NCBI GenBank assembly: GCA_002506755.1
Contig: DAYD01000016.1
Location: 122,865-168,018, forward strand
From: Euryarchaeota archaeon UBA462
GTDB taxonomy: Archaea > Thermoplasmatota > Poseidoniia > Poseidoniales > Thalassarchaeaceae
DNA: 45,154 nt
Reading direction: 5' to 3'
A model generated the notes under the pieces. The model saw only the letters and a program-made list of their open reading frames with translations, was not told the origin of the DNA and made no database searches. Made by a program: the position numbers and the translations under genes. The first letter of the stretch is position 1. Each line of letters begins with the position of its first letter. Positions 33,095 to 41,920 of the stretch are shown here, piece by piece.

Positions 33095-33967
33095 ATGATT
33101 CAATTTTGGTTCCTTTGGATATTCATAGCTATCGTGGTTGTAATTGTGGCGTTCACACTCAGGAGGGAGAGGGATGACCTCCCTCGAAAAGACATACTCA
33201 GGGCGGTAGAGACAAATGCAGGAAGCATGGGGCTAGCAGAGAAGACTTTCCTGTGGGCGTTTTCTTGGTTGGATACTAGATTCAGGATTCAGGATTACTG
33301 GGGAATGACCAGGGATTCATATCATAGTATGCACCGCCAGATGCCGCTGACCCATGCCGAGAAATACAAACTCCGGATAATTTGGTACTGGTACCCCCTT
33401 TACTGTTTAGGAGGAATTTCCTTCCTGGCATTTATCATCCTAGTTATCACTGGCACCATACTGGGTTTTTACTACGTACCCGGAGGAGACCTAGATTCGG
33501 ACCCAACCCCTGCCTATGCCTCGATGGAATTTATAATGCTAGAGCTTCCTTTTGGCTATATCATAAGATCTATTCACCACTGGACAACGCATTTCATGGT
33601 AGCAGCAGTATTCTTGCACATGTGCAGGGTTTACTTCACTGGAGCATACAGGAACCCTCGAGAGCTTAACTGGCTAATTGGCGTTGCACTTATGTTCTTC
33701 ACAATTTTCTTCGGTTATTCCGGCTATCTTTTGCCATGGGATAGCTTAGCCTTCGGTGCTGCGACTATCGGAATCAACATGGCCATGGCTACACCACTCA
33801 TTGGTGAATGGGTCGCGAACGCTATGTTTGGGGGCACTACGCTGACAGGACAGACAGTAGTTAGGATGTACTTCCTTCACGTGTTTGTCCTTCCTTTGAT
33901 CGTAACCACACTAATTCTAGCCCACTTGTTCATCGTATGGGTACAAGGTATCGCGGAGCCGCATTGA
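33095..33967 (+). CDS. Cytochrome b, N-terminal (b6-like) subunit
   Basis: The 290-residue membrane protein has the four-helix haem-binding half of cytochrome b. Haem b ligands are His161 and His175 in RSIHHWTTHFMVAAVFLHMC, and His262 and His277 in FLHVFVLPLIVTTLILAHLF. The second pair is 15 apart, as in b6 of b6f complexes; mitochondrial-type cytochrome b has 14. Helix A begins PLYCLGGISF, and Cys104 matches the b6 cysteine that binds the extra haem c(n)/c(i). A long N-terminal extension (1-95) has one membrane helix (3-20). Gene order after Rieske, and 10 bp before the subunit IV fusion, fits a split b6/IV arrangement. Confidence 0.92.
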   Translation: MIQFWFLWIFIAIVVVIVAFTLRRERDDLPRKDILRAVETNAGSMGLAEKTFLWAFSWLDTRFRIQDYWGMTRDSYHSMHRQMPLTHAEKYKLRIIWYWYPLYCLGGISFLAFIILVITGTILGFYYVPGGDLDSDPTPAYASMEFIMLELPFGYIIRSIHHWTTHFMVAAVFLHMCRVYFTGAYRNPRELNWLIGVALMFFTIFFGYSGYLLPWDSLAFGAATIGINMAMATPLIGEWVANAMFGGTTLTGQTVVRMYFLHVFVLPLIVTTLILAHLFIVWVQGIAEPH

Positions 33968-33977
33968 GGGTGATATT

Positions 33978-36785
33978 ATGGGATTACTACAACGATTTGG
34001 GAGAATTGCTGACACTTACATAGCCGAGAAGGAGCAACTGCTAGAGGCAGAGGACGAGCGTAGGAGGGTTTTCACTGGGCACTCTTTCCCAACCGAGGTT
34101 TTGAGGGACACCATAATTTTCGCATCTATTGTGATGGTTATCGCGTTTTATGCTTGGGTCATCCCACCACCACTCCACAATGCTGCTGACCCTTATGCTC
34201 AGGCAGGTTTCGTGTTCCCTGACTGGTATGTTCTATTTTCTTACGGATACTTAAGATGGGGGGAATATTTGCCTCAATTCGACATTCCGGCTGGGCCTAT
34301 AGGTGAGTTCTTTGGCCAGCCCATAATATCCTGGAACGCAGGCTGGTGGGGCGCCCTGATCACAGGCATTCCCGTGACAATCCTAGCGCTACCGCCATTC
34401 ATTCTCGGCAAGAGAGAGAAGAGGGGCGTCGAAGATCCATGGTTTGCTTCCGCCGGAGCTGCATATTTGGCGCATGTGTGGTTCATCTCAGTATTTGCCA
34501 TCAATATCTTTCTTGAGTTGTATGCCCAAAATAGAACTGATTACTGTTGGGCAAACTCTCATGGATCATTCATGTGTGGAACACAAGCTCCTTGGACAGC
34601 GGAGGTTTTCAATGCAATTCCATGGATTCTGACTGGAGTATTTATTTTTGTTATCCTCTACTTCTCTGTGAGGAAGTTCCTATTGGGGCCAATGGGCTCA
34701 AGACTCACGCCTTTTTTGGGAAGACAGATAGCCGTCGGGTCATTGATTACTACAGTCCTTCTCTGTACTGTGACATGGCCGATGTATGAGAATGGGTTTT
34801 GGAACCAGAGAGGATTAGGCACCATGGGGTTCTGGGAATATCAGTACGACGCAAAAATCGAAGAGCTTGATGGAATAAGGGGACAGCCCTCTGATACACT
34901 TGTCCATGTCGAATCTGGGAACGTCTGGGATGACTGGAAGGGCGAATGTCTTTCGTATGAGGCGACCAGCAATCTCGATGCCTGGGATTCAATGCATGAA
35001 GGAGACGAATACGCTGATTGGTGCGTTTTACCAGCGGTACATTGGGTCAATTGGGGAATCTATCAGCCTACTAGGGCCGACATAATAGATTTCTCCGGAG
35101 CTAATGGTCATGCTGACACGCAAACAGGGAGAAATATTGGGGCCGATGAAATCATTTACGATGGGTTGGAAGACGGAAGTCCGATACTTTCAGAGCACGC
35201 ATCCTCTTTCCTTGTTGAAGACTTAGGAATGGACAAGGTGCCCACTGACGTGGGTTGTAACTTCAGGACAACAGTCAGGGGTGCTGGGACGCACATGCAA
35301 AGCCTTGCACTTACAGACTCTGCGGGAGATTTGGTTTGGAGCAACGACGGGGTCACGTGCGACTCCACGACACTATATCTTGATGCAGGCTCAACATATA
35401 CCATTACATTCGGCCTTAGTACGGAAGGGGTAAACGATTCCGTCACCATGATATCCGATTACTCTGCAGTTTCTTACCAGCCCCTTCTATTGGCTGCTGA
35501 CGGTACGGCCCTAATGAGATCCGAGGTCAGCCTAAGCACTGAAGAGCTCTCTACTATGTCTGTCAATAACCCTACTTTCCAGAAAAACCCCAAAAGTCTT
35601 GATGCTAAGCTAATCTATTCGCTATTCATACCTTGCCTAGGTGTAGGGGCACTAGTTTTCATGATGATGAGAAGTATGGCCAGGGGCTACGAGTGGGAGA
35701 TGAACAAATGCTACGGGTGTGACCTTTGTGACGATGCGTGTCCAGTCAGACTATTCAATGCAGGTGATAAGTTGAATATTATCTACAACACATGGAATAA
35801 TGAAGACGATGGTGTTCCACTCTATTCATGCTTAACATGTACCGCTTGCACCAACGCATGCCCGCAACTTGTCGACTACGACTCTTACATCGATATTAGG
35901 AGGAATCTTGTCGTTGGTGGCCCTCCGGCTACAGAGATACCTCATACTGTTCTTCAAGCGGTTCTTGCCGCTGAGGCCGAGGAGGATGCAGATGAGTCCT
36001 TCATTCCCGTCGAGGAATACCCGTTGGACTCCAGCGTTGGTTACTACCCCGGTTGTGTTGACTACATAGATCAGGAGATGGTTTTCAGCCACCTGAATAA
36101 GGGCGAGATGGACTTAGGCGATACCACAACATCAGCATTCACCATATTCAAGGAAATGGGAGAGGAAGTGACATATCTCGGAAGGGATTTCTTGAAGTGT
36201 TGCGGGCACGATCAGAAGTGGCAGGGTATGACCGAGGTGTTTGAGAAGCTAAAGGCGTATAACCAGAAGAAACTGGGGGAGAGTGGCATTGAGACACTTG
36301 TGACTTCTTGCGCAGAGTGTTTCAGAACGTTTGCTATGGATTACGAATTAGACGATATGAAGGTCATGCACACCACGGAATTCTTGGTTGAAAAGGGATT
36401 CGACATGAGCCTGAAAACGGATGATGAAGTGACAGTGACGTATCACGACCCTTGTAGACTTGGCAGACAGATGAACATCTACGATGAACCTCGGGACCTA
36501 GTGAATTCCGTGGATGGAGTTAGCATGGTTGAGATGGAGCATACGGGAGAAGACGCTCTATGCTGTGGAGTTTCTAGTATGATGTCCTGCAATGAGAACA
36601 GCAGGGCCCTCAGAGTCCAGAGATTCGATGAGGTAAGGGCGACTGGAGCGGACATAATGTTGACTACTTGCCCGAAATGCGTGGCTCACTTTGAGTGCTT
36701 GAAATTTGAGGGCGATCCTAGATACGACTTCGAAATACTCGATGTAGTAAGTTTCCTTGCACGGCAGATTAATGAATCTAAGTAG
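33978..36785 (+). CDS. Fusion of cytochrome b C-terminal part (subunit IV) and HdrD/GlpC-like iron-sulfur module
   Basis: The 935-residue protein starts like subunit IV: FPTEVLRDTIIFASIVMVIA (helix at about 45-65), then the quinol-site motif PDWY (81-84, usually PEWY). More membrane helices lie near 125-145, 160-182, 212-230 and 247-265. A large mostly beta domain (about 270-540) has no recognised family and would be outside the cell. After a helix near 550-570 comes a cytoplasmic part: two 4Fe-4S motifs, CYGCDLCDDACP (from 578) and CLTCTACTNACP (from 618), then two complete CCG domains (Cys693, FLKCCGH, TSCAEC; Cys826, ALCCGV, TTCPKC). CCG domains bind the non-cubane cluster in heterodisulfide reductase D and occur in GlpC and LldE. 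Starts 10 bp after cytochrome b. No stop or frameshift breaks the fusion. Confidence 0.9.
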   Translation: MGLLQRFGRIADTYIAEKEQLLEAEDERRRVFTGHSFPTEVLRDTIIFASIVMVIAFYAWVIPPPLHNAADPYAQAGFVFPDWYVLFSYGYLRWGEYLPQFDIPAGPIGEFFGQPIISWNAGWWGALITGIPVTILALPPFILGKREKRGVEDPWFASAGAAYLAHVWFISVFAINIFLELYAQNRTDYCWANSHGSFMCGTQAPWTAEVFNAIPWILTGVFIFVILYFSVRKFLLGPMGSRLTPFLGRQIAVGSLITTVLLCTVTWPMYENGFWNQRGLGTMGFWEYQYDAKIEELDGIRGQPSDTLVHVESGNVWDDWKGECLSYEATSNLDAWDSMHEGDEYADWCVLPAVHWVNWGIYQPTRADIIDFSGANGHADTQTGRNIGADEIIYDGLEDGSPILSEHASSFLVEDLGMDKVPTDVGCNFRTTVRGAGTHMQSLALTDSAGDLVWSNDGVTCDSTTLYLDAGSTYTITFGLSTEGVNDSVTMISDYSAVSYQPLLLAADGTALMRSEVSLSTEELSTMSVNNPTFQKNPKSLDAKLIYSLFIPCLGVGALVFMMMRSMARGYEWEMNKCYGCDLCDDACPVRLFNAGDKLNIIYNTWNNEDDGVPLYSCLTCTACTNACPQLVDYDSYIDIRRNLVVGGPPATEIPHTVLQAVLAAEAEEDADESFIPVEEYPLDSSVGYYPGCVDYIDQEMVFSHLNKGEMDLGDTTTSAFTIFKEMGEEVTYLGRDFLKCCGHDQKWQGMTEVFEKLKAYNQKKLGESGIETLVTSCAECFRTFAMDYELDDMKVMHTTEFLVEKGFDMSLKTDDEVTVTYHDPCRLGRQMNIYDEPRDLVNSVDGVSMVEMEHTGEDALCCGVSSMMSCNENSRALRVQRFDEVRATGADIMLTTCPKCVAHFECLKFEGDPRYDFEILDVVSFLARQINESK

Positions 36786-36809
36786 GGATTTAGGAACTTA
36801 CTATCATAA

Positions 36810-37172
36810 ATGCAAACCGCTTGCGTTAATACGAACACCATGACAGATATTCCCGATCTTTTAGAAAGGAGAGCTGCAGAGCAGTCTAGGATAAGGATAC
36901 TACTCAATTCTATGAAAGCCGAAGAGGAAGCAAAGATAATTGGAGGAGAGGATAGGGTAGCATGGGTCAAAGAAGAACAGTGTATTGGATGCGACCAGTG
37001 CACTATAGTCTGTGACGATGATGCCATTGAGCTCTACGATACCCCGATGGCGAGTCCAATAATGGATATAGAGGTAAACAGGAAGGCCAGAATACTCAGG
37101 GACCCCTGCACGGGGTGCAAACTATGCGTCCTAGGTTGCCCAACTGATGCTATAATTATGATTGACAGGTGA
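36810..37172 (+). CDS. Two-cluster ferredoxin
   Basis: The 120-residue protein has two 4Fe-4S motifs: CIGCDQCTIVCDDDAI (the last Cys followed by Asp, not Pro) and CTGCKLCVLGCPTDAI. About 35 residues separate the two, longer than in simple 2[4Fe-4S] ferredoxins. The N-terminal 55 residues form a charged helix (LLERRAAEQSRIRILLNSMK). ATG at 36810 or ATG at 36840 (MTDIPDLLE) are possible; a TATA-like stretch at 36801-36810 favours the second as leaderless. It lies 24 bp after the cytochrome b-HdrD fusion and may feed electrons to its iron-sulfur module. Confidence 0.85.
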   Translation: MQTACVNTNTMTDIPDLLERRAAEQSRIRILLNSMKAEEEAKIIGGEDRVAWVKEEQCIGCDQCTIVCDDDAIELYDTPMASPIMDIEVNRKARILRDPCTGCKLCVLGCPTDAIIMIDR

Positions 37173-37176
37173 GAAA

Positions 37177-37467
37177 ATGGCAAAGGGTGACCCGGTTAGA
37201 TTCGGTGCGGAGTTTGGGCCTAAGCGATCGAAGAGATCGACTGGCGTATCCTTATCCACCTTCAAGACCCTAGTATGGGTATCCAATGTAGGTGGACTAA
37301 TACTTTTCGCGATTGGCATGGAATTGATGATTAGAAAATCATTTTGGTTTGGACTGGGTTGTATTATTTTTGGTGTTGCAATTGCTCTTTTCCCTTCTAA
37401 TTATGAGATCATCGGAATGGTTGAATCAGAAGAATATCAAGAAAGATCAAAGGAAGAGGATGAATGA
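37177..37467 (+). CDS. Small membrane protein
   Basis: The 96-residue protein has two hydrophobic helices (about 29-49 and 55-73), a basic N-terminus (FGPKRSKRSTG) and an acidic C-terminus. Its ATG at 37177, 4 bp past the ferredoxin stop, is preferred over a TTG at 37162, with AGGTGAG upstream. It overlaps the alkyltransferase gene by 4 bp (ATGA). No family recognised. Confidence 0.6.
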   Translation: MAKGDPVRFGAEFGPKRSKRSTGVSLSTFKTLVWVSNVGGLILFAIGMELMIRKSFWFGLGCIIFGVAIALFPSNYEIIGMVESEEYQERSKEEDE

Positions 37468-37763
37468 CTGGAGGACCAAATAGCACTGCATTCCAGAAAA
37501 TGGTATGGGAGCGAATCAAGAATATTCCACGAGGAAGCACAATGACATACAAGGATGTTGCAGTGGCAATAGGTAGACCGAATGCGTCAAGGGCCGTCGC
37601 AAATGCATGTTCGAAAAATCCTCATCCAATAGTTGTGCCTTGTCACAGAGTGATTCGGTCTGATGGTAGAATTGGCGGCTATAGCGGTCCCGGTGGTTCA
37701 AAACAGAAGCAGAAACTTCTCAAGGAAGAGGGTGTTGATACGTTTGCTTTCAGAAGTATCTGA
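37464..37763 (+). CDS. ogt: Methylated-DNA-protein cysteine methyltransferase, minimal form
   Basis: The protein removes alkyl groups from O6-alkylguanine by moving them to its own cysteine. Only the C-terminal DNA-binding domain is present (99 residues). Seen: FQKMVWERIKNIPRGSTMTY, GRPNASRAVANACSKNPHPI, and the active site PCHRVIRSDG with Cys60. The Cys means it is not an inactive alkyltransferase-like protein, which would have Trp there. The usual N-terminal ribonuclease-like domain is missing. It is coupled to the membrane protein gene and overlaps the end of the convergent gene at 37750 by 14 bp. Confidence 0.9.
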   Translation: MTGGPNSTAFQKMVWERIKNIPRGSTMTYKDVAVAIGRPNASRAVANACSKNPHPIVVPCHRVIRSDGRIGGYSGPGGSKQKQKLLKEEGVDTFAFRSI

Positions 37764-38028
37764 AGAAAACAGCAAAGGACCCAAGAGATGCAAGTGCCCA
37801 AATGAACATATATGTGCTTTGCTTAAGCGGAGATTCCCACATAACAAACTCTGAATCATCCGAGGTTTGACTTTCCACATCCTCTGTTTCCTTGATCCCA
37901 ATAGCAAGATCCTCCATCTCTCCAATTGATGCATCAACTGATTGTTGTATTTCTGTAGCTAGATCCGCCATTTTCTCCGTAGTATCATCATCCCTAGAGC
38001 GAGGCTTATCCTTTGCAGATGAGTCCAT
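37750..38028 (-). CDS. Small tail-anchored protein
   Basis: The 92-residue protein is charged and helical for 70 residues (TTEKMADLATEIQQSVDASI) and ends in one membrane helix (STYMFIWALASLGSFAVFFR). It reads as a tail-anchored protein. ATG at 38028. Its stop overlaps the convergent alkyltransferase gene. No family recognised; real because codon use and the clear helix-anchor layout look coding. Confidence 0.5.
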   Translation of the reverse strand: MDSSAKDKPRSRDDDTTEKMADLATEIQQSVDASIGEMEDLAIGIKETEDVESQTSDDSEFVMWESPLKQSTYMFIWALASLGSFAVFFRYF

Positions 38029-38073
38029 GGTCTGTGGGTCGGAAATTAGGATGTAAACTTGGCGGGAAGGTAA

Positions 38074-38742
38074 TCAAAGGAATGGCAAAAGTAGTACTAG
38101 CCCGGTAAGAGGGAAAAGCACCATAGTTGCATTGTCATCGACCAAGTGATTTCTTGGCAGTTCACCGGCCACGGTCAAGGGGGCGAGAAGAAGCGATGCG
38201 ATGAAATCTGTTCCGAGCCAAAAGTAGCACCCCATCCAAATCGTGTATGATGCAAGAGTTCCGAGTAATATTGCCATCCCTATGTCCTTCTTTATTCTCT
38301 TAACCTCGCCCATAAGTGGATCGACCAATGTCATTCCCAGGATTAATGGAACACCATACAATCCAGACTCTATTCCCGTCAATTGTACTCCATCTTTTCC
38401 TTCTGTAGGTGCTATAAGGAGTGCTAGGGAAACTGCGATAGATCCCCATGCAAGAGCTGAAATCTGATTTGACTCGTATTCTCTTTGGCCTACAATGACA
38501 ATGCCTGTCCTAAGTCGGACAGCCTCCACGGTGAGAATGAAAATACAGAATGCACTAACAAATTCCCTAGCTGAAAGATTATCGAATGTTATTAAGGAAG
38601 CAATTTCCTCTCCGTGAACGTAGTATAAATAGGGGACTATGACCATAGAAATGTGTGTTAATCTCCTGAAAGCATGCCCTCCGAACCCACCAACGGAGTG
38701 TTCCACGTGATCTACAAAAATATCCTTCTCTTGGATAACCAT
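38074..38742 (-). CDS. Dolichol kinase / SEC59-like membrane protein
   Basis: The 222-residue protein has about six membrane helices. Motifs resemble CTP-dependent polyprenol or phytol kinases: FRRLTHISMVIVPYLYY at the start, DPLMGEVKRIKKDIG in a cytoplasmic loop, and ELPRNHLVDDNATMVLFPL near the C-terminus, where the DDN is typical. Such enzymes phosphorylate an isoprenoid alcohol, in archaea for dolichyl phosphate or lipid salvage. It starts 1 bp after the MeaB stop in the same direction. Assignment is by motif resemblance only. Confidence 0.5.
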   Translation of the reverse strand: MVIQEKDIFVDHVEHSVGGFGGHAFRRLTHISMVIVPYLYYVHGEEIASLITFDNLSAREFVSAFCIFILTVEAVRLRTGIVIVGQREYESNQISALAWGSIAVSLALLIAPTEGKDGVQLTGIESGLYGVPLILGMTLVDPLMGEVKRIKKDIGMAILLGTLASYTIWMGCYFWLGTDFIASLLLAPLTVAGELPRNHLVDDNATMVLFPLTGLVLLLPFL

Positions 38743-38743
38743 G

Positions 38744-39637
38744 CTATTTCCCTCCAGATATTATTTCTTTAATCATTGAATTAATGGCGTCATTCACAGT
38801 TATAGAACCGCTACATAGCTTTTCTAAATATAAGTCGATTTGTGAATGATTTAGCAATAGCGAATCCCAATTTGAAATTAGCGTCTCCCTCATTCTGATC
38901 ATTCTTCTTGAGTCGTCTACCTCACAAGACTCAATCGTTGAAATTAGATCGGCTATTCCATTTCCCTCTAGTGCCGATACAAGATGTACCTCCCTTTTTT
39001 CATTTTCAGATAGTCCAAGTGATAGTTTTAGGCCCTGAACGGCAGACTCTGATCCTGGCAGATCTGATTTGTTTACCGCGATAATATCTGCTAATTCAAG
39101 AATTCCTGCCTTTTCAGCCTGAATAATATCCCCTCTGTCAGGTCCATCTAGAAGTAAAACTCTCTGAGCGTAGCCAAAAATCCTGACGTCAGATTGGCCA
39201 GTTCCAATTGTCTCAATCAATATTCGGGTCCAACCACATTCGGATAATGCGAAGCACATCTCTCCGAGATAGTTTGGAATCCCTCCTGTATTCGAACCCG
39301 AAGCAATAGACCTGACAAACACATCCTCCCTCATATCCGCTTGATCCATTCTTACCCTATCCGCAAGAAAAGAACCGCCCGATACAGGAGAGGTTGGGTC
39401 TAAAGCGAGTACTGCGACCCTGTGCCCCATAGCCAACCAATGACTGATCATCTGACCAATAAGAGTTGATTTACCAACGCCCGGTGGCCCTGTTATCCCC
39501 AATGTCCAGCATTGCGTTCTCTCAAGATTTGGAATGTTTCCAGACTCAATGTAAGTCATTAGTCTAGATAGACTCCTACGATCACCTTTCTTAGCCGATT
39601 TAAGCAAATCCTGAGCTTCACTCAATTCCAGTGCCAC
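38744..39637 (-). CDS. meaB: MeaB/ArgK-type GTPase, methylmalonyl-CoA mutase chaperone
   Basis: This G3E-like GTPase protects and reloads methylmalonyl-CoA mutase with its B12 cofactor. Seen: P-loop GITGPPGVGKST (47-58), ALDPTSPVSGGSFLADRVRM, VRSIASGSNTGG, the switch ETIGTGQSDV, PDRGDIIQAEKAGILELADI, and NKSDL for guanine. Length 297 is normal. Start is GTG at 39637, overlapping the B12-binding subunit gene by 16 bp, which supports a joint function. The dolichol kinase-like gene follows 1 bp later. Confidence 0.93.
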   Translation of the reverse strand: MALELSEAQDLLKSAKKGDRRSLSRLMTYIESGNIPNLERTQCWTLGITGPPGVGKSTLIGQMISHWLAMGHRVAVLALDPTSPVSGGSFLADRVRMDQADMREDVFVRSIASGSNTGGIPNYLGEMCFALSECGWTRILIETIGTGQSDVRIFGYAQRVLLLDGPDRGDIIQAEKAGILELADIIAVNKSDLPGSESAVQGLKLSLGLSENEKREVHLVSALEGNGIADLISTIESCEVDDSRRMIRMRETLISNWDSLLLNHSQIDLYLEKLCSGSITVNDAINSMIKEIISGGK

Positions 39638-40059
39638 CCCGGATCTTGACCTATACCAACTTCTTGGCCGTTATTTTTTCTGGATTTGACTTCTTCGAGA
39701 AAATGGAGTATGTCGGAAGTTGGAGTTCCTGGACCGAAAACTGCCCTTACTCCTAAATTATGGAGGTCAGCCCTATCCCTATCAGGAATAATGCCGCCTG
39801 CAAATACCACTACATTAGATAGGTCTGATATCTTTAATTTCTGGCAGATTTTCGGAATCAATGAGTCGTGCGCCCCTGAAAGAGTGGAAAGTCCGAGGAT
39901 CTCTGCATCCTCGTCATTGACTATTCTAACTATCTCATCAGGGGTCTTTCTCAGTCCAGTGTAAATCACGTCATGACCGCCATCTCTGAGAGCTCTGGCG
40001 ACAACTTTGGCCCCTCTGTCGTGTCCATCAAGGCCTGGCTTGGCAATTACGATCCTCAT
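39622..40059 (-). CDS. mcmA2: Methylmalonyl-CoA mutase, B12-binding subunit
   Basis: The 145-residue protein binds adenosylcobalamin through its lower axial histidine. The motif KPGLDGHDRGAK has His13; GLSTLSGAHDSLIP and VVFAGGIIPDRDRADLHNLG follow the cobalamin-binding fold. ATG at 40059 is used because homologues start MRIVIAKPGLDG; an in-frame extension to 40104 lacks support. It is the separate small subunit found in archaea; the large catalytic subunit (McmA1) is not in the window. Together with MeaB and the divergent carboxylase genes it forms the path propionyl-CoA to succinyl-CoA. Confidence 0.93.
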   Translation of the reverse strand: MRIVIAKPGLDGHDRGAKVVARALRDGGHDVIYTGLRKTPDEIVRIVNDEDAEILGLSTLSGAHDSLIPKICQKLKISDLSNVVVFAGGIIPDRDRADLHNLGVRAVFGPGTPTSDILHFLEEVKSRKNNGQEVGIGQDPGWHWN

Positions 40060-40163
40060 ACAACAAGGTGTTCCAAATGGCGATAAGACTTCAATGAACC
40101 GCAAGTAGTATTGGGGGCTTCCTCAGGAATGCTCATGGGCGGCCTAGTTTCGTATAGCAGGTC

Positions 40164-41717
40164 ATGAGTGGGAACTCTGAGAGGATTGATGACCTTAGGC
40201 GAAGAAAGGCCAAGTCAATATCCGGAGGTGGACAAAAAAGAGTTTCTGCGCAACATGCTAGGGGGAAATTAACCGCTAGAGAAAGGATAGATCAACTCCT
40301 AGATTCTGATTCCTTTGTAGAGGTAGACGCCCTTGTAGAACATAGGTGCAGAGATTTTGAAATGGATAGGAATGTAATTCCGGGTGACGGGGTCGTCTGC
40401 GGGCATGGAACAATTGATGGCAGATTGGTGTACTGTTTTGCACAGGACTTCACAGTTTACGGCGGTTCTCTTGGGGAAATGCACGGACTCAAGATATGTA
40501 AGATTCTCGACATGGCATTGAAGACTGGATCACCCGTAATTGGCCTAAACGATAGTGGAGGTGCTAGGATCCAAGAAGGTGTAGCAAGTCTGGGGTCTTA
40601 TGCTGAAATATTTTTCAGGAACGTAAGGTCAAGCGGAGTAATCCCCCAAATATCAGTGATAATGGGACCATGTGCCGGAGGTGCAGTGTATTCCCCGGCA
40701 ATTACTGATTTTGTCGTGATGGTGGAGGATACCTCACACATGTTCATTACAGGTCCTGAAGTTATCAAGACCGTCACAAATGAAGAGGTTGGCTTTGAGG
40801 ATCTAGGAGGGGCTTCCACCCATGCTACTAAATCCGGAGTCACTCATTTCACGGCCGAAAATGACGAAAATGCACTTGAAATAGTTAGAGAATTAGTCGA
40901 ACTTATTCCTTCAAACAATCTTGAAAGAGCCCCTGTAAAGGAGACGAAAGACCCACTTGATCGTTTTTGCGAAGATCTTGAGAATTTGGTACCTGAAGAC
41001 TCTAGTGTTCCATATGACATGCTCGATGCGATAGTGGAGGTATTGGATTCGGACACTTTTTTGGAAATACAGCCTGATTTTGCCCCTAATATTATCATAG
41101 GTATTGGGAGACTTGGGGGGCAGTCAATTGGGGTTGTTGCCAACCAGCCATTGCATCTTGCGGGTTGTCTGGATATAGACGCTTCAGTAAAAGCCGCAAG
41201 GTTTGTCAGGTTTTGTGATGCGTTCAACATCCCGATTCTTACTTTCGTTGATGTTCCGGGGTTTCTTCCTGGGGCTAGTCAAGAGTGGGGAGGCATAATT
41301 AGACATGGAGCGAAATTATTGTACGCCTTTGCCGAGGCTACTGTTCCAAAACTAACTGTGATTACTAGAAAGGCGTACGGAGGGGCATACGACGTAATGT
41401 CCTCAAAACATATTCGAGGCGATTACAACATTGCTTGGCCAACTGCCGAGCTAGCGGTAATGGGTGCAAAGGGGGCGGTACAGATCATCCACAGAAGGAG
41501 GATCGCTAGTTCGAAGAACCCAGAGCAGGAACGTGAAAGGCTCGTAGATGATTACGAAGACACCTTCGCAAACCCGTACAAGGCGGCAGCATTGGGGTAC
41601 TTGGATGATGTCATTCACCCTCGTGAAAGTAGAATTGTACTTGTCAAGGCTCTCGGGGCTCTACTGGAAAAGGAGGAGTCCCGCCCGGAGAAGAAACATG
41701 GGAACATACCGTTGTGA
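40164..41717 (+). CDS. pccB: Propionyl-CoA / acetyl-CoA carboxylase, carboxyltransferase subunit
   Basis: The 517-residue protein transfers CO2 from carboxybiotin to an acyl-CoA. Both crotonase-like domains are whole: GGGQKRVSAQHARGKLTARE, NDSGGARIQEGVASLGSYAE, VIMGPCAGGAVYSPAITDF, then TFVDVPGFLPGASQEWGGII and KAYGGAYDVMSSKHIRGDYN. Length is standard for PccB. Gene order (small subunit, biotin carrier next; MeaB and mutase subunit divergent) points to propionyl-CoA. Archaeal enzymes often accept acetyl-CoA too. The biotin carboxylase subunit is not seen here. Confidence 0.93.
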   Translation: MSGNSERIDDLRRRKAKSISGGGQKRVSAQHARGKLTARERIDQLLDSDSFVEVDALVEHRCRDFEMDRNVIPGDGVVCGHGTIDGRLVYCFAQDFTVYGGSLGEMHGLKICKILDMALKTGSPVIGLNDSGGARIQEGVASLGSYAEIFFRNVRSSGVIPQISVIMGPCAGGAVYSPAITDFVVMVEDTSHMFITGPEVIKTVTNEEVGFEDLGGASTHATKSGVTHFTAENDENALEIVRELVELIPSNNLERAPVKETKDPLDRFCEDLENLVPEDSSVPYDMLDAIVEVLDSDTFLEIQPDFAPNIIIGIGRLGGQSIGVVANQPLHLAGCLDIDASVKAARFVRFCDAFNIPILTFVDVPGFLPGASQEWGGIIRHGAKLLYAFAEATVPKLTVITRKAYGGAYDVMSSKHIRGDYNIAWPTAELAVMGAKGAVQIIHRRRIASSKNPEQERERLVDDYEDTFANPYKAAALGYLDDVIHPRESRIVLVKALGALLEKEESRPEKKHGNIPL

Positions 41718-41718
41718 T

Positions 41719-41916
41719 ATGATGAGTGGGGATGAGGTTGACAAACTACTAGCGATTGCAATTGCTGCAGTTTTAATCGAAGAGTCTGCAGGCCTATCTA
41801 TTCGCCCTTCTGAAGGCAGGAGGGAGGGGTCAAAATGGAGTATAGACCACAGAAGAATTTCCGTAGGAAGGAGATCAATCTTGAAAACTAAGTCTGGTAG
41901 AAGCGTGAACAGGTGA
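41719..41916 (+). CDS. Small subunit associated with the acyl-CoA carboxylase
   Basis: The 65-residue protein lies between the carboxyltransferase and the biotin carrier, 1 bp after one and 4 bp before the other. It has an Ala/Ile-rich helix (VDKLLAIAIAAVLIEESAGL) and a basic end with KWSIDHRRISVGRRS. Small subunits in this gene position are known to bridge carboxylase subunits in other lineages (OadG-like or epsilon type); the weak W...R pattern fits, but the match is not strong. ATG at 41719 (a second at 41722). The role as an assembly subunit is inference from position. Confidence 0.55.
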   Translation: MMSGDEVDKLLAIAIAAVLIEESAGLSIRPSEGRREGSKWSIDHRRISVGRRSILKTKSGRSVNR

Positions 41917-41920
41917 TCAA

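Noticed and set aside
36810..37172. Ferredoxin as a degraded gene because one motif ends CD not CP
   Set aside because: All eight cysteines are kept; Asp for Pro after the last Cys is seen in other ferredoxins.
41548..41718. N-terminal extension of the small carboxylase subunit frame
   Set aside because: It lies inside the carboxyltransferase gene in another frame; the ATG at 41719 follows its stop directly.
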